Positions 55,050-64,000 of a DNA stretch of 64,000 nucleotides are shown piece by piece. Both the position numbers and the translations under genes were made by a program. This stretch comes from Pseudomonas sp. KNUC1026 (GTDB lineage Bacteria; Pseudomonadota; Gammaproteobacteria; Pseudomonadales; Pseudomonadaceae), in assembly GCF_021650705.1 (NCBI RefSeq), contig NZ_CP087138.1:3038001-3102000 (forward strand), written 5' to 3'. Every line of letters begins with the position of its first letter. Positions within the stretch are counted from its first letter, which is position 1. The notes below the pieces were generated by a model. That model ran no database searches. It worked only from the letters and a program-made list of their open reading frames with translations, and was not told where the DNA came from.

Positions 55050-57254
55050 ATGTATTCAAGCACTGGGGAACGTTTCACCAAGGCCCGCCTGGGCCAGGCC
55101 ATCTGCGCGGCACTGGCGCTGGGCAATGCCCTGCCAGCCCTGGCAGAGGAAAGCATCGAACTGGGCACCGTCACAGTGACCGCCACCCGTAGGGAAGAAT
55201 CCCTGCAGGACGTGCCGGTGGCGGTCAGCGTGGTCCAGGGCGAGCAACTGGAAAAAGACAACCGCAACGGCGTGGCGGGCCTCGCTCAGCAGGTGCCGAC
55301 GCTGAACTTTCGCACCAACGCCTCGAACAAGGACACCGCGCTGTTCATTCGCGGCGTCGGCACCATCTCCACCTCGCCCGGTGTCGAACCGACGGTGGCG
55401 TCGGTGGTGGACGGCGTGGTCTACGCCCGCCCTGGCCAGGCCACCCTCGACCTGCTGGATGTAGACCGCGTGGAAGTGCTGCGCGGCCCACAGGGCACAC
55501 TGTTCGGCAAAAACGCCTCGGCCGGTGCGCTGAACATCGTCACCCGCGCGCCGACCGACGACACCCATGGGTTCATCGACCAGGGCTGGTACCAGGGCAA
55601 CGAAAGCCGCACCCGCTTCGGCCTCGGCGGCACACTGGTGCCGGGCCTGGTCAAAGGCTCGCTGACCGGGGTGGTGAGCAGCTATGACGGCAATGTCGAC
55701 AACCAGGCGAACGGCCAGGAAGTGAACGGCTACAACCACCGCGGCCTGCGCGGCAAGCTGCTGTTCACCCCCAACGACGACCTGACCCTGACGCTGATCG
55801 CCGACTACATGCAGGCTCATGACGACACCCCCAACGGGGTGGTGAGCCGCACCACCACTGCCGCCTTCGCCAGCGCCCTGCAACCGGTGGCGGCGAGCAA
55901 CCACAACCGCGACATCGAGAGCGACTATCGCAGCCATGTAGAGGACGTGAACAAGGGGCTGTCGCTGCAGGCCGATTACTTCCTGGCCGACTACACCCTC
56001 ACCTCGATCACCGCCTGGCGCGGCTGGGACAACACCCAGTGGCAGGACGGCGACCGCCTGGCAACCATCAGCGCTGCCTTCCCCGGCATCGAGGACAAAG
56101 GCGACCTGGCCTTCGACCAGTACTCCCAGGAACTGCGCCTGGCCTCACCCAAAGGCGAATTCGTCGAATACGTGGGCGGCCTTTACTACATGCACGGCAA
56201 GGACGAAGAAACCTACCGGCGCACGCTGTTCACCACCACCACAACCCAGCGCGGCGTGGCCGATTACGGCACCCGCAGCGACAGCACGGCCGCCTTCGGC
56301 GAGGCCACGCTGAACTTCACCGAACGTTTCCGGGGCATCGCAGGCCTGCGCTACACCCATGACTACCTGAGCTACGACCACCGCCGGGTGTCCACCTCGG
56401 CCACTGCGGTGAACGGCATCCAGCCGTCCACGGCCAGCAGCGGCTCGGTCAACGAAGACGGCTTCAGCGGCCGGCTCGGCGTGCAGTACGACTTCACCGA
56501 CAACCTCATGGGCTACCTCACCTGGTCGCGCGGCTACAAGGGCCCGGCCTACAACGTGTTCTTCAACATGCAACCGCGCGACACCGACCCGCTCAAGCCG
56601 GAAACCTCCAACAACTGGGAACTGGGCCTGAAAGCCACCGCGCTGGACGGCGCGCTGACCGCCAACGCCGCGCTGTTTCACAGCGACTACGACAACTACC
56701 AGGCCAACTTCTACGACAGCGTGGCCGGCCAGGTGGTGACCCGCCTGATCAACGCAGGCTCGGTGACCACCCAGGGCGCAGAGCTGGACCTGGCCTGGCA
56801 AACCACCGACCGGCTGAAGCTCTCCGGCGCCCTGGCCTACACCCACGCGCGCATCGACGAATTCGCCTGCCCGGCCGGTGCGGCGGCCGCGTGCAACGTC
56901 AACGGCAAGCCGTTGCCGTTCAGCCCCGACTGGAAGGCCTATGCCCGCGCCGACTACCGCATCCCGCTGAACAACGGCCTGGCGGTGGAGCTGGGCACCG
57001 ATTACAGCTGGCAAAGCGAGGTGCAGTACGACCTGTCGCAAAACCCCAACACCAAGCAAGGCGCCTACGGGCTGTGGAACGCCAGCGCCGCACTTACCAA
57101 CGAGCACGACGGCTGGCGCGTGGCGGTGCTGGGCAAGAACCTGGCCGACAAGAGCTACTCGCCGATGCTGGCCAGCGGCAGCGCCTACATCTACCGCATG
57201 GTGCCGCGCGACGACCGCCGCTACTTCGGCATCCAACTGAGAAAGGACTTCTGA
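55050..57254 (+). CDS. TonB-dependent outer-membrane receptor
   Basis: 734 aa with a signal peptide (ending PALAEE). The TonB box region (LGTVTVTATRREESLQDVPV) and plug domain (LFIRGVGT, VEVLRGPQGTLFGKNASAGALNI) precede a 22-strand barrel ending in F (QLRKDF). The substrate is unknown. It is the first gene of an operon with flavin monooxygenase, reductase and an organosulfur-type binding protein, so uptake of a sulfonate or sulfate ester is plausible. Confidence 0.92.
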   Translation: MYSSTGERFTKARLGQAICAALALGNALPALAEESIELGTVTVTATRREESLQDVPVAVSVVQGEQLEKDNRNGVAGLAQQVPTLNFRTNASNKDTALFIRGVGTISTSPGVEPTVASVVDGVVYARPGQATLDLLDVDRVEVLRGPQGTLFGKNASAGALNIVTRAPTDDTHGFIDQGWYQGNESRTRFGLGGTLVPGLVKGSLTGVVSSYDGNVDNQANGQEVNGYNHRGLRGKLLFTPNDDLTLTLIADYMQAHDDTPNGVVSRTTTAAFASALQPVAASNHNRDIESDYRSHVEDVNKGLSLQADYFLADYTLTSITAWRGWDNTQWQDGDRLATISAAFPGIEDKGDLAFDQYSQELRLASPKGEFVEYVGGLYYMHGKDEETYRRTLFTTTTTQRGVADYGTRSDSTAAFGEATLNFTERFRGIAGLRYTHDYLSYDHRRVSTSATAVNGIQPSTASSGSVNEDGFSGRLGVQYDFTDNLMGYLTWSRGYKGPAYNVFFNMQPRDTDPLKPETSNNWELGLKATALDGALTANAALFHSDYDNYQANFYDSVAGQVVTRLINAGSVTTQGAELDLAWQTTDRLKLSGALAYTHARIDEFACPAGAAAACNVNGKPLPFSPDWKAYARADYRIPLNNGLAVELGTDYSWQSEVQYDLSQNPNTKQGAYGLWNASAALTNEHDGWRVAVLGKNLADKSYSPMLASGSAYIYRMVPRDDRRYFGIQLRKDF

Positions 57255-57257
57255 ACC

Positions 57258-58583
57258 ATGACCACCCGGCAGATGCACCTGGGCGCTTTCCTGATGGCGA
57301 CCGGGCACCACCTGGCCGCCTGGCGCCATCCGGAGGTGCCTGCGGATGCGGGCCTGAACATCAGCCACTACCGCCACCTGGCACGAGTGGCCGAGCAGGC
57401 GTGCTTCGATCTGCTGTTCGTCGCCGACAGCGTGGCAGCCGCCGAAGGCGAGCAAGCCAGCCGCATGGCGCGCTCGGACCACTTCGAGCCGCTGACGCTG
57501 CTGGCAGCGCTCAGTGGCAGCACCGAACGCATCGGCCTGGTGGCGACCGTGACCACCAGCTACAACGAGCCCTATCACGTGGCGCGCAAGTTCGCCTCGC
57601 TGGACCACCTGAGCGCCGGGCGCGCCGGGTGAAACCTGGTGACCTCCGATGCTGCGGCCGAAGCAGGCAACTTCGGCCGCACCCAGCACCTGGGCCACGC
57701 CGAACGCTATGCGCGAGCAGGCGCCTTTTACGATGCGGTCACGGCACTCTGGGACAGCTGGGCGGATAACGCCTTTGTGCGCGACAAGCGCAGCGGCCAG
57801 TACTACCGCCCCGAAGGCCGCCATGCTCCGGCTCACGCCAGCGAGCATTTCGACGTCCGTGGCCCGCTCAACGTGGCGCGCCCGCCCCAGGGCTGGCCGG
57901 TGGTGGTGCAGGCCGGCGCCTCGGAGGCGGGCCTGGCACTGGCGGCGCGCAGTGCCGAGGTGGTGTTCACTGCGCAGCCGAACCTGGCGGCCGCGCAGCG
58001 TTTCTACAGTGGGCTCAAGGCGCGCCTGCGTGCCCATGGCCGCGCTGAAGATTCGCTGAAGGTCATGCCCGGTGCCTACATCGTGGTGGCTGAAACCGAG
58101 CAGCAAGCCCAGGTGCAGCATCAGGCGTTGCAAGCCTTGGTGGCGCCGCAGGTGGGCATTGCCCTGCTCGGGCGCATGCTCGGCAATTTCGACCTCAGCG
58201 GCTACGACCGCGACGGCCCGCTGCCCGAGCTGCCACTGACCGACAGCGGCCAGCGGTCGCGCCAGCGGTTGCTAACCGAGCTTGCCGGCGACAAGCGCCT
58301 GAGCCTGGCCGAGCTGGGCCGGCGTATCGCCGGCGGCCGCGGGCACTGGACGCTGGTGGGCGATCCCGGCCAGGTCGCCGACCAATTGCAGCTATGGTTC
58401 GAACAGGGCGCTGCCGACGGTTTCAATCTGCTGGTGCCGCATTTGCCCGGCGGCCTGGAAGCCGTCGCCCGGCTGCTGGTGCCCGAGCTGCAGCGGCGCG
58501 GGCTGTTTCGCCAGCGTTACACAGGCAGCACGTTGCGTGAGCACCTCGGCCTCGCCCGCCCCGCCAATCGTTTCTTTACCTGA
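57258..58583 (+). pseudogene. LLM-class flavin-dependent monooxygenase with an in-frame TGA
   Basis: About 441 codons. NtaA/SnaA/DszA-type family: MHLGAFLMATGHHLAAWRHP, FVADS, EPLTLLAALSGSTERIGL, DHLSAGRAG(W)NLVTS, DSWADNA, PVVVQAGASEAG. The codon of the highly conserved tryptophan in GRAGWNLVTS is TGA (57630-57632), so the enzyme stops at residue 124. The frame continues unchanged on both sides. Unlike other breaks in this window it is a substitution, so a true nonsense mutation is possible. It starts 3 bp after the receptor gene. Confidence 0.85.
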
Positions 58584-58598
58584 ACAGGAGCCTCAAGC

Positions 58599-59636
58599 AT
58601 GGCCTACCTCGCCGCCCCGGCCCGTTACGACCACATGCCCTACCGCCGCACAGGCACCAGCGGCCTCAAACTGCCGGCGTTGTCGCTGGGCCTGTGGCAC
58701 AACTTCGGCGACAGCACGCCGCTGGAACGCCAGCGCGCACTGCTGCGTACCGCCTTTGACGCTGGCATCAACCACTTCGACCTCGCCAACAATTACGGGC
58801 CGCCCTATGGCAGTGCCGAAATCAACTTCGGCCGCCTGCTGCGCGAAGATTTTGCCGCCTACCGCGACGAGCTGATCATCTCCACCAAAGCCGGCTGGGA
58901 CATGTGGCCCGGCCCCTACGGCCAGGGCGGCGGGTCGCGCAAATACGTGCTGGCCAGCCTGGATCAGAGCCTTGCGCGGATGGGCCTGGACTACGTGGAC
59001 ATTTTCTACTCGCACCGCTTCGACCCCGACACCCCGCTGGAAGAAACCGCTTCGGCCCTGGCCACGGCGGTTCAGCAAGGCAAGGCGCTGTACGTGGGTA
59101 TCAGCTCGTACTCAGGGGTAAAAACCCGCGAAATCGCATCGCTGCTGGCGCAATGGAAGGTGCCGCTGCTGATTCACCAGCCGGCCTACAACCTGCTCAA
59201 CCGTTGGGTGGAGCGTGACCTGCTCGATACCACCGCTGAGCTGGGCAGCGGCGTGATCGCCTTCACCCCGCTGGCCCAAGGGCTGCTCACCGACAAATAC
59301 CTGAACGGGGTGCCGGGCGATGCGCGAGTCAACCAGCCCGGCGGCGGCTCGCTCAAGGGCGAGCACCTGAGCGAGGAAAACCTGGCGCGGGTGCGCGCAC
59401 TCAATGCCATCGCCCAAAGGCGCGGCCAGAGCCTGGCGCAAATGGCCCTGGCCTGGACCCTGCGTGATCCACGGGTCACCAGCGCACTGGTGGGCGCCAG
59501 CCGCCCGGAACAGCTCACCGAGAACATTGCCGCCCTGAACAACCTGGCGTTCTCCAGCGAGGAACTGGCCGAGATCGACCAGCACGCCGTGGAGAGCCAT
59601 ATCAACCTTTGGGAAAAACCTTCGAGCGCCGAATGA
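58599..59636 (+). CDS. Aldo/keto reductase (YghZ-like)
   Basis: 345 aa. The catalytic tetrad is visible: FDLANNYGPPYGSAE (Asp, Tyr), STKAGWDMWPGPYG (Lys) and FYSHRFDP (His). NADPH-site GASRPEQLTENI. It resembles the glyceraldehyde-3-phosphate reductase/YghZ group. It lies 15 bp after the monooxygenase gene and overlaps the next gene by ATGA. It may reduce an aldehyde released by the monooxygenase. Confidence 0.9.
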   Translation: MAYLAAPARYDHMPYRRTGTSGLKLPALSLGLWHNFGDSTPLERQRALLRTAFDAGINHFDLANNYGPPYGSAEINFGRLLREDFAAYRDELIISTKAGWDMWPGPYGQGGGSRKYVLASLDQSLARMGLDYVDIFYSHRFDPDTPLEETASALATAVQQGKALYVGISSYSGVKTREIASLLAQWKVPLLIHQPAYNLLNRWVERDLLDTTAELGSGVIAFTPLAQGLLTDKYLNGVPGDARVNQPGGGSLKGEHLSEENLARVRALNAIAQRRGQSLAQMALAWTLRDPRVTSALVGASRPEQLTENIAALNNLAFSSEELAEIDQHAVESHINLWEKPSSAE

Positions 59637-60583
59637 ACAGACGCCCCTTCCTGCTGGCAGCCCTGGCGGCTGCCTTTTCTCTGCTGCTCGGCCAGGCCCA
59701 GGCCGCCGAACCCACTGCCCCGGATACCCTGCGCATCGGCTACCAAAAGGGCTCGATCGCGCTGGTGCTGGCCAAACAACACAAGCTGCTGGAACAACGC
59801 AACCCGCACACCCAGGTGCAATGGATCGAATTCCCCGCCGGCCCGCAGATGCTCGAAGCCCTGAACATCGGCAGCCTGGACGTGGCCTCGACCGGCGACC
59901 TGCCACCGCTGTTCGCCCAGGCCGCAGGCGCTGACCTGGTGTACATCGGTGCAGAACCTGCCAAGCCGCAAGCCGAGACGCTGCTGGTGCCGGTGAACAG
60001 CCCACTGCACAGCGTGGCCGACCTCAAGGGGCACAAGGTCGCGCTGCAACGCGGGTCGAGCTCGCATAACGTGCTGCTGCGCGCGTTGGCCAAGGCTGGC
60101 CTGAGCCTGAAAGACATCACCCCGCTGTACCTGGCCCCGGCCGACGCCAGCGCCGCCTTCACCCAGGGCAGCGTGGATGCCTGGGCGATCTGGGACCCCT
60201 ATGCCGCACTGGCTGTGCACAACGGCCAGGCACGCGTGCTGGCCGACGGCACCGGGCTCGGCCTCACCGGCCCGCTCTACACCGCCCGGCGTGCCTATGC
60301 GCAGCAATACCCGGAATTCATCCATAGCCTGCTGGCCACCCTCAGCGATGCCGAGGCGCTGACCCGCAGCGAGCGCGAACAGAGTATCGACACTCTTGCC
60401 GCCAGCATGGGCCTGGACCGCGCCGTGGTGGCCGCCTACATCGACCACCGCCCGCCTTCACCGGTCGGGCCGATTACCGAGGCAATCGTGCAGGCTCAGC
60501 AGCACACGGCTGATCTGTTCCTGCAGAACAAGCTGCTGCCCAAGGCGGTGGTGGTGAGGGATGCGGTGTTGCCGTTGCAGTGA
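59633..60583 (+). CDS. Sulfonate/taurine-type ABC transporter substrate-binding protein (SsuA-like)
   Basis: 316 aa. Signal peptide (MNRRPFLLAALAAAFSLLLG, ending AQAA). SsuA family: LRIGYQKGSIALVLAKQ, IEFPAGPQMLEALNIGSLDVASTGDLPPLFA (in blocks FPAGPQMLEALNIGSLD and STGDLPPLFAQ), VDAWAIWDPY. No ATPase or permease follows; the REP array begins 10 bp after the stop, so the rest of the transporter must be elsewhere. This supports organosulfur uptake as the theme of the operon. Confidence 0.9.
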   Translation: MNRRPFLLAALAAAFSLLLGQAQAAEPTAPDTLRIGYQKGSIALVLAKQHKLLEQRNPHTQVQWIEFPAGPQMLEALNIGSLDVASTGDLPPLFAQAAGADLVYIGAEPAKPQAETLLVPVNSPLHSVADLKGHKVALQRGSSSHNVLLRALAKAGLSLKDITPLYLAPADASAAFTQGSVDAWAIWDPYAALAVHNGQARVLADGTGLGLTGPLYTARRAYAQQYPEFIHSLLATLSDAEALTRSEREQSIDTLAASMGLDRAVVAAYIDHRPPSPVGPITEAIVQAQQHTADLFLQNKLLPKAVVVRDAVLPLQ

Positions 60584-60592
60584 GGGCGGAAT

Positions 60593-62959
60593 CTGCGCGT
60601 CGCGCGGCGCAGCCGCACTCCTACGGTTTGAACGGCGCCGCTGTGCTGTGGTGGGAGGCCGGCTCGCCGGGCGAGGCGGCGATCTACGAGCTTGCGAAGC
60701 ACAGGTTGGAATGCAGGCCTGCGCGTCGCGCGGCAAGCCGCACTCCTACGGTTTGAAAGGCACCGCGTTGCTTTGCTGTGGTGGGAGGCCGGCTCGCCGG
60801 GCGACGCGGCGATCTACGAGCTTGCGAAGCGAACAGGTTGGAATGCAGGCCTGCGCGTCGCGCGGCAAGCCGCACTCCCACGGTTTGAAAGGCGCCGCAT
60901 TGCTTTGCTGTGGTGGGAGGCCGGCTTGCCGGGCGACGTGCCAATCTGCGAGCTTGCGAAGCGAACGGGTGGAATGCAGGCCTGCGCGTCGCGCGGCGCA
61001 GCCGCACTCCTACAGTTTGAACGACGCCGCTGTGCTGTGGCGGGAGACCGGCTCGCCGGGCGACGCGCCGATCTACGAGCTTGCGAAGCGAACAGGTTGG
61101 AATGCAGGCCTGCGCGTCGCGCGGCAAGCCGCACTCCTACGGTTTGAAAGGCGCCGCATTGCTTTGCTGTGGTGGGAGGCCGGCTTGCCGGGCGACGCGC
61201 CGATCTACGAGCTTGCGAAGCGAACAGGTTGGAATGCAGGCCTGCGCGTCGCGCGGCAAGCCGCACTCCCACGGTTTGAAAGGCACCGCGTTGCTGTGCT
61301 GTGGTGGGAGGCCGGCTCGCCGGGCGACGCGGCGATCTACGAGCTTGCGAAGCGAACAGGTTGGAATGCAGGCCTGCGCGTCGCGCGGCAAGCCGCACTC
61401 CCACGGTTTGAAAGGCGCCGCATTGCTTTGCTGTGGTGGGAGGCCGGCTCGCCGGGCGACGCGGCGATCTACGAGCTTGCGAAGCGAACAGGTTGGAATA
61501 CAGGCCTGCGCGTCGCGCGGCAAACCGCACTCCTACGGTTTGAAAGGCGCCGCGTTGCTGTGCTGTGGTGGGAGACCGGCTCGCCGGGCGAGGCGGCGAT
61601 CTGCGAGCTTGCGAAGCGAACGGGTGGAGTGCAGGCCGGCGCGTCGCGCGGCAAGCCGCACTCCTACGGTTTGAAAGGCGCCGCATTGCTTTGCTGTGGT
61701 GGGAGACCGGCTCGCCGGGCGAGGCGGCGATCTACGAGCTTGCGAAGCACAGGTTGGAATGCAGGCCTGCGCGTCGCGCGGCAAGCCGCACTCCTACGGT
61801 TTGAAAGGCGCCGCATTGCTTTGCTGTGGTGGGAGGCCGGCTCGCCGGGCGAGGCGGCGATCTACGAGCTTGCGAAGCACAGGTTGGAATGCAGGCCTGC
61901 GCGTCGCGCGGCAAGCCGCACTCCTACGGTTTGAAAGGCGCCGCATTGCTTTGCTGTGGTGGGAGGCCGGCTTGCCGGGCGACGCGCCGATCTACGAGCT
62001 TGCGAAGCGAACAGGTTGGAATGCAGGCCTGCGCGTCGCGCGGCAAGCCGCACTCCCACGGTTTGAAAGGCGCCGCATTGCTTTGCTGTGGTGGGAGGCC
62101 GGCTTGCCGGGCGACGCGGCGATCTACGAGCTTGCGAAGCGAACAGGTTGGAATGCAGGCCTGCGCGTCGCGCGGCAAGCCGCACTCCTACGGTTTGAAA
62201 GGCGCCGCATTGCTTTGCTGTGGTGGGAGGCCGGCTTGCCGGGCGACGCGCCGATCTACGAGCTTGCGAAGCGAACGGGTGGAGTGCAGGCCTGCGCGTC
62301 GCGCGGCAAGCCGCACTCCTACGGTTTGAAAAGCGCCGCATTGCTTTGCTGTGGTGGGAGACCGGCTCGCCGGGCGACGCGGCGATCTACGAGCTTGCGA
62401 AGCGAACAGGTTGGAATGCAGGCCTGCGCGTCGCGCGGCAAGCCGCACTCCCACGGTTTGAAAGGCGCCGCATTGCTTTGCTGTGGTGGGAGGCCGGCTT
62501 GCCGGGCGACGCGCCGATCTACGAGCTTGCGAAGCGAACAGGTTGGAATGCAGGCCTGCGCGTCGCGCGGCAAACCGCACTCCTACGGTTTGAAAGGCGC
62601 CGCGTTGCTTTGCTGTGGTGGGAGGCCGGCTTGCCGGGCGACGCGCCGATCTACGAGCTTGCGAAGCGAACGGGTGGAGTGCAGGCCTGCGCGTCGCGCG
62701 GCAAGCCGCACTCCTACGGTTTGAAAGGCGCCGCATTGCTTTGCTGTGGTGGGAGACCGGCTCGCCGGGCGACGCGGCGATCTGCGAGCTTGTGAAGCGA
62801 ACGGGTGGAATGCAGGCCGGCGCGTCGCGCGGCAAGCCGCACTCCCACGGTTTGAAAGGCGCCGCATTGCTTTGCTGTGGTGGGAGGCCGGCTCGCCGGG
62901 CGACGCGCCGATCTGCGAGCTTGCGAAGCGAACGGGTGGAGTGCAGGCCGGCGCGCCGT
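60593..62959. repeat. Tandem array of 18 REP-pair (BIME) units, period about 132 bp
   Basis: The core GTGGGAG(G/A)CCGG, in one copy GCGGGAG, recurs at 60651, 60781, 60913, 61040, 61172, 61304, 61436, 61568, 61699, 61829, 61959, 62091, 62223, 62354, 62486, 62618, 62749 and 62880 (spacing 127-132, usually 130-132). Each unit contains a direct REP (core GGCCGGCTCGCCGGGCGACG) and an inverted REP (reading GTAGGAGTGCGGCTTGCCGC on the other strand). Two spacers separate them, of about 45 bp (with ATCTACGAGCTTGCGAAG) and about 30 bp (with GGTTTGAAAGGCGCCGCATT). That makes 36 REP cores. The array fills the gap between convergent genes. Because 132 is a multiple of 3, long ORFs stay open in several frames, but these are not genes. 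Confidence 0.93.
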
Positions 62960-62974
62960 GGTGCTTTCGCAGTG

Positions 62975-64000
62975 CTAGAACCCGTACTCCACCTGCGTAT
63001 GAAGCACCCGGTTATCCCGCAACTGCCCGAGAAAACTGTACTGCGGCCCGTAGTAGTAATCCGTTCCCACCTTCAATGTCAGCGGGTCGCTCACCCGATA
63101 GCTGCCCTGCACCCGCGCAATGCCGCTGCCGTCGCTCTGGTTGGCGGCGCCGCTGAATTCCAGGGTCAACTGGTCGTTGAGCCAGCGGTTGGCCAGGCGC
63201 CAGGTGAAACCGAGCTGGTCGCGGCGCGTCTGGTTGCTGGTCGCCAGCTGCCGCATGGCAACCTCCCGCTCGAAGCCGGGCGCAAGATTTCGAGCGTCGG
63301 CGTAGTCGAAAACGTGCACCCAGGTCAGTTGCACGCCGAGGGTGGCGGTGCCAGGCAGTTGCCACTCGCCGCCTGCGACCGCCGCAAATTGCGGCTTCTT
63401 GTGCAGGAAGTCATCGGCGCCATCGCTGTCGGGGTGCGAATAGGCAACCTCGGCCCGCCACACCGTGCCGCCCTGGGTAGTGCTGAAATCGGCACCGAGC
63501 ACCCGCGTGTGCTGGGCGGCCACCCGCACCAGTGCGCCACTCGGGCCGAGGCCGCCGGGCACCAGCACCGGCAGCGGGTCGGTGCCGTCGAACCACGACA
63601 CCGAGCCATCGGCGCTGTCGCCGGTCTTGTCCCATTTGAGCGCCCATTGGTCGCGCCGGGAGTCCTCCTGGCGGTAGGCCACCCCGGGCAGGCTCAGCAG
63701 AGGGATCTGCGACTGCTGAGCGCGCGGGTACCACAGCCCCTGCAAGGTGCCCCAGGCGCTGTCGTGGCTCAGGCTGATGCCATCGTTGCCCCAGCGCTGG
63801 TCGCCGTCGACCGGGGTGAGCAGGCAGTAGTTGCGCGGGCTGAGGTTGTCGGTCGGGTTGACCGCGTCGGCGCGGCCCCAGACCACGATCTGCCGGCCCA
63901 CCTTGAGGCTGTAGTCGGCAAAGTCATAGCGCCAGAACGCCTCGCGGACCAACCCGCCGCGCTCGCGGCTGGCCGATTGCGCCATGGCCCAGCCGTCGAA
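62975..64000 (-). CDS. DUF1302-family outer-membrane protein, C-terminal part (cut by window edge)
   Basis: At least 341 aa; the start is beyond the window. GRQIVVWGRADAVNPTDNLSPRNY is characteristic of DUF1302, and the protein ends in a beta-strand with terminal F (VLHTQVEYGF), as outer-membrane barrels do. Many alternating aromatic strands follow. Relatives are often encoded with DUF1329 proteins. The stop lies 15 bp from the end of the REP array, with which it is convergent. Confidence 0.82.
   Translation of the reverse strand, partial: FDGWAMAQSASRERGGLVREAFWRYDFADYSLKVGRQIVVWGRADAVNPTDNLSPRNYCLLTPVDGDQRWGNDGISLSHDSAWGTLQGLWYPRAQQSQIPLLSLPGVAYRQEDSRRDQWALKWDKTGDSADGSVSWFDGTDPLPVLVPGGLGPSGALVRVAAQHTRVLGADFSTTQGGTVWRAEVAYSHPDSDGADDFLHKKPQFAAVAGGEWQLPGTATLGVQLTWVHVFDYADARNLAPGFEREVAMRQLATSNQTRRDQLGFTWRLANRWLNDQLTLEFSGAANQSDGSGIARVQGSYRVSDPLTLKVGTDYYYGPQYSFLGQLRDNRVLHTQVEYGF

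Noticed and set aside
56145..58133. A 662-codon open frame antisense to the TonB receptor and monooxygenase
   Set aside because: Same high-GC shadow effect; low-complexity Gly/Val/His-rich translation without motifs.
60561..62867. Long open frames in the REP array on both strands (up to 457 codons) with a 44-residue repeated protein pattern
   Set aside because: The 132-bp period equals 44 codons and keeps frames open in several readings at once. There is no ribosome site or conserved start, and the same REP units occur as single non-coding pairs elsewhere.
60593..62959. CRISPR array
   Set aside because: Units are about 132 bp and both the 'repeat' and 'spacer' parts are conserved between units, each with two inverted REPs. 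No cas genes are present.

Overview
The window is chromosomal DNA of a Pseudomonas, most likely of the P. putida group. The evidence is the high GC content, the gene order ligA-zipA-smc-gntR-guaD, a long NrdA with two ATP-cones, a fused assimilatory nitrate reductase/flavoprotein, and a family of pseudomonad-type REP elements. No prophage, plasmid, CRISPR, tRNA or rRNA was seen. The only insertion sequence is one IS256-family element.

Layout. 0-5.4 kb: start of ligA, zipA, smc and a GntR/FCD regulator, all on the minus strand. 5.5-7.7 kb: guanine deaminase and a phosphopantetheinyl transferase. 7.7-15.9 kb: class Ia ribonucleotide reductase, with nrdA and nrdB separated by a zinc peptidase gene and a YhfG/Fic module; an IS256 element sits exactly behind nrdB. 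15.9-29.4 kb: a complete nitrate assimilation island (cobA, a kinase/phosphatase, nasA, nasT, nasS, the nitrate reductase and nirBD). Three of its transcription units share a sigma54-type promoter followed by a leader with two AxxGxx hexaloop hairpins and a terminator, which is the signature of NasT (ANTAR) antitermination. 29.5-33.4 kb: two paralogous ECF sigma/anti-sigma pairs back to back, with a DUF3455 protein and a fasciclin protein. 33.6-38.3 kb: amidase, MFS, SphA-like porin and AraC regulator. 38.5-39.6 kb: an Ada protein that has lost most of its zinc site. 39.6-44.7 kb: betA, betB and a divergent BCCT transporter around a BetI-like operator, but no betI. 44.8-50.2 kb: 5-oxoprolinase pxpA-accB-accC-pxpB-pxpC with a divergent LysR regulator. 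50.4-53.8 kb: a DszC/SfnC-like flavoprotein, a YitT-like membrane protein, an Lrp regulator and an unknown protein. 53.8-60.6 kb: a LacI-regulated cluster of TonB receptor, LLM flavin monooxygenase, aldo/keto reductase and sulfonate-type binding protein. 60.6-62.96 kb: an array of 18 REP-pair units with a period of about 132 bp. 62.97 kb to the end: a DUF1302 outer-membrane protein, cut by the window edge.

Sequence quality. Eleven genes (smc, fic, transposase, kinase/phosphatase, nitrate reductase, sigma, anti-sigma, betB, pxpB, the DszC-like gene and yitT-like) are interrupted by a total of 15 single-base indels, many in short homopolymers, and one gene carries a TGG-to-TGA change. Because essential or near-essential genes such as smc are hit and the rest of each protein is intact, most of these are probably sequencing errors. 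Such genes are typed as pseudogenes only because the frame is broken as given.
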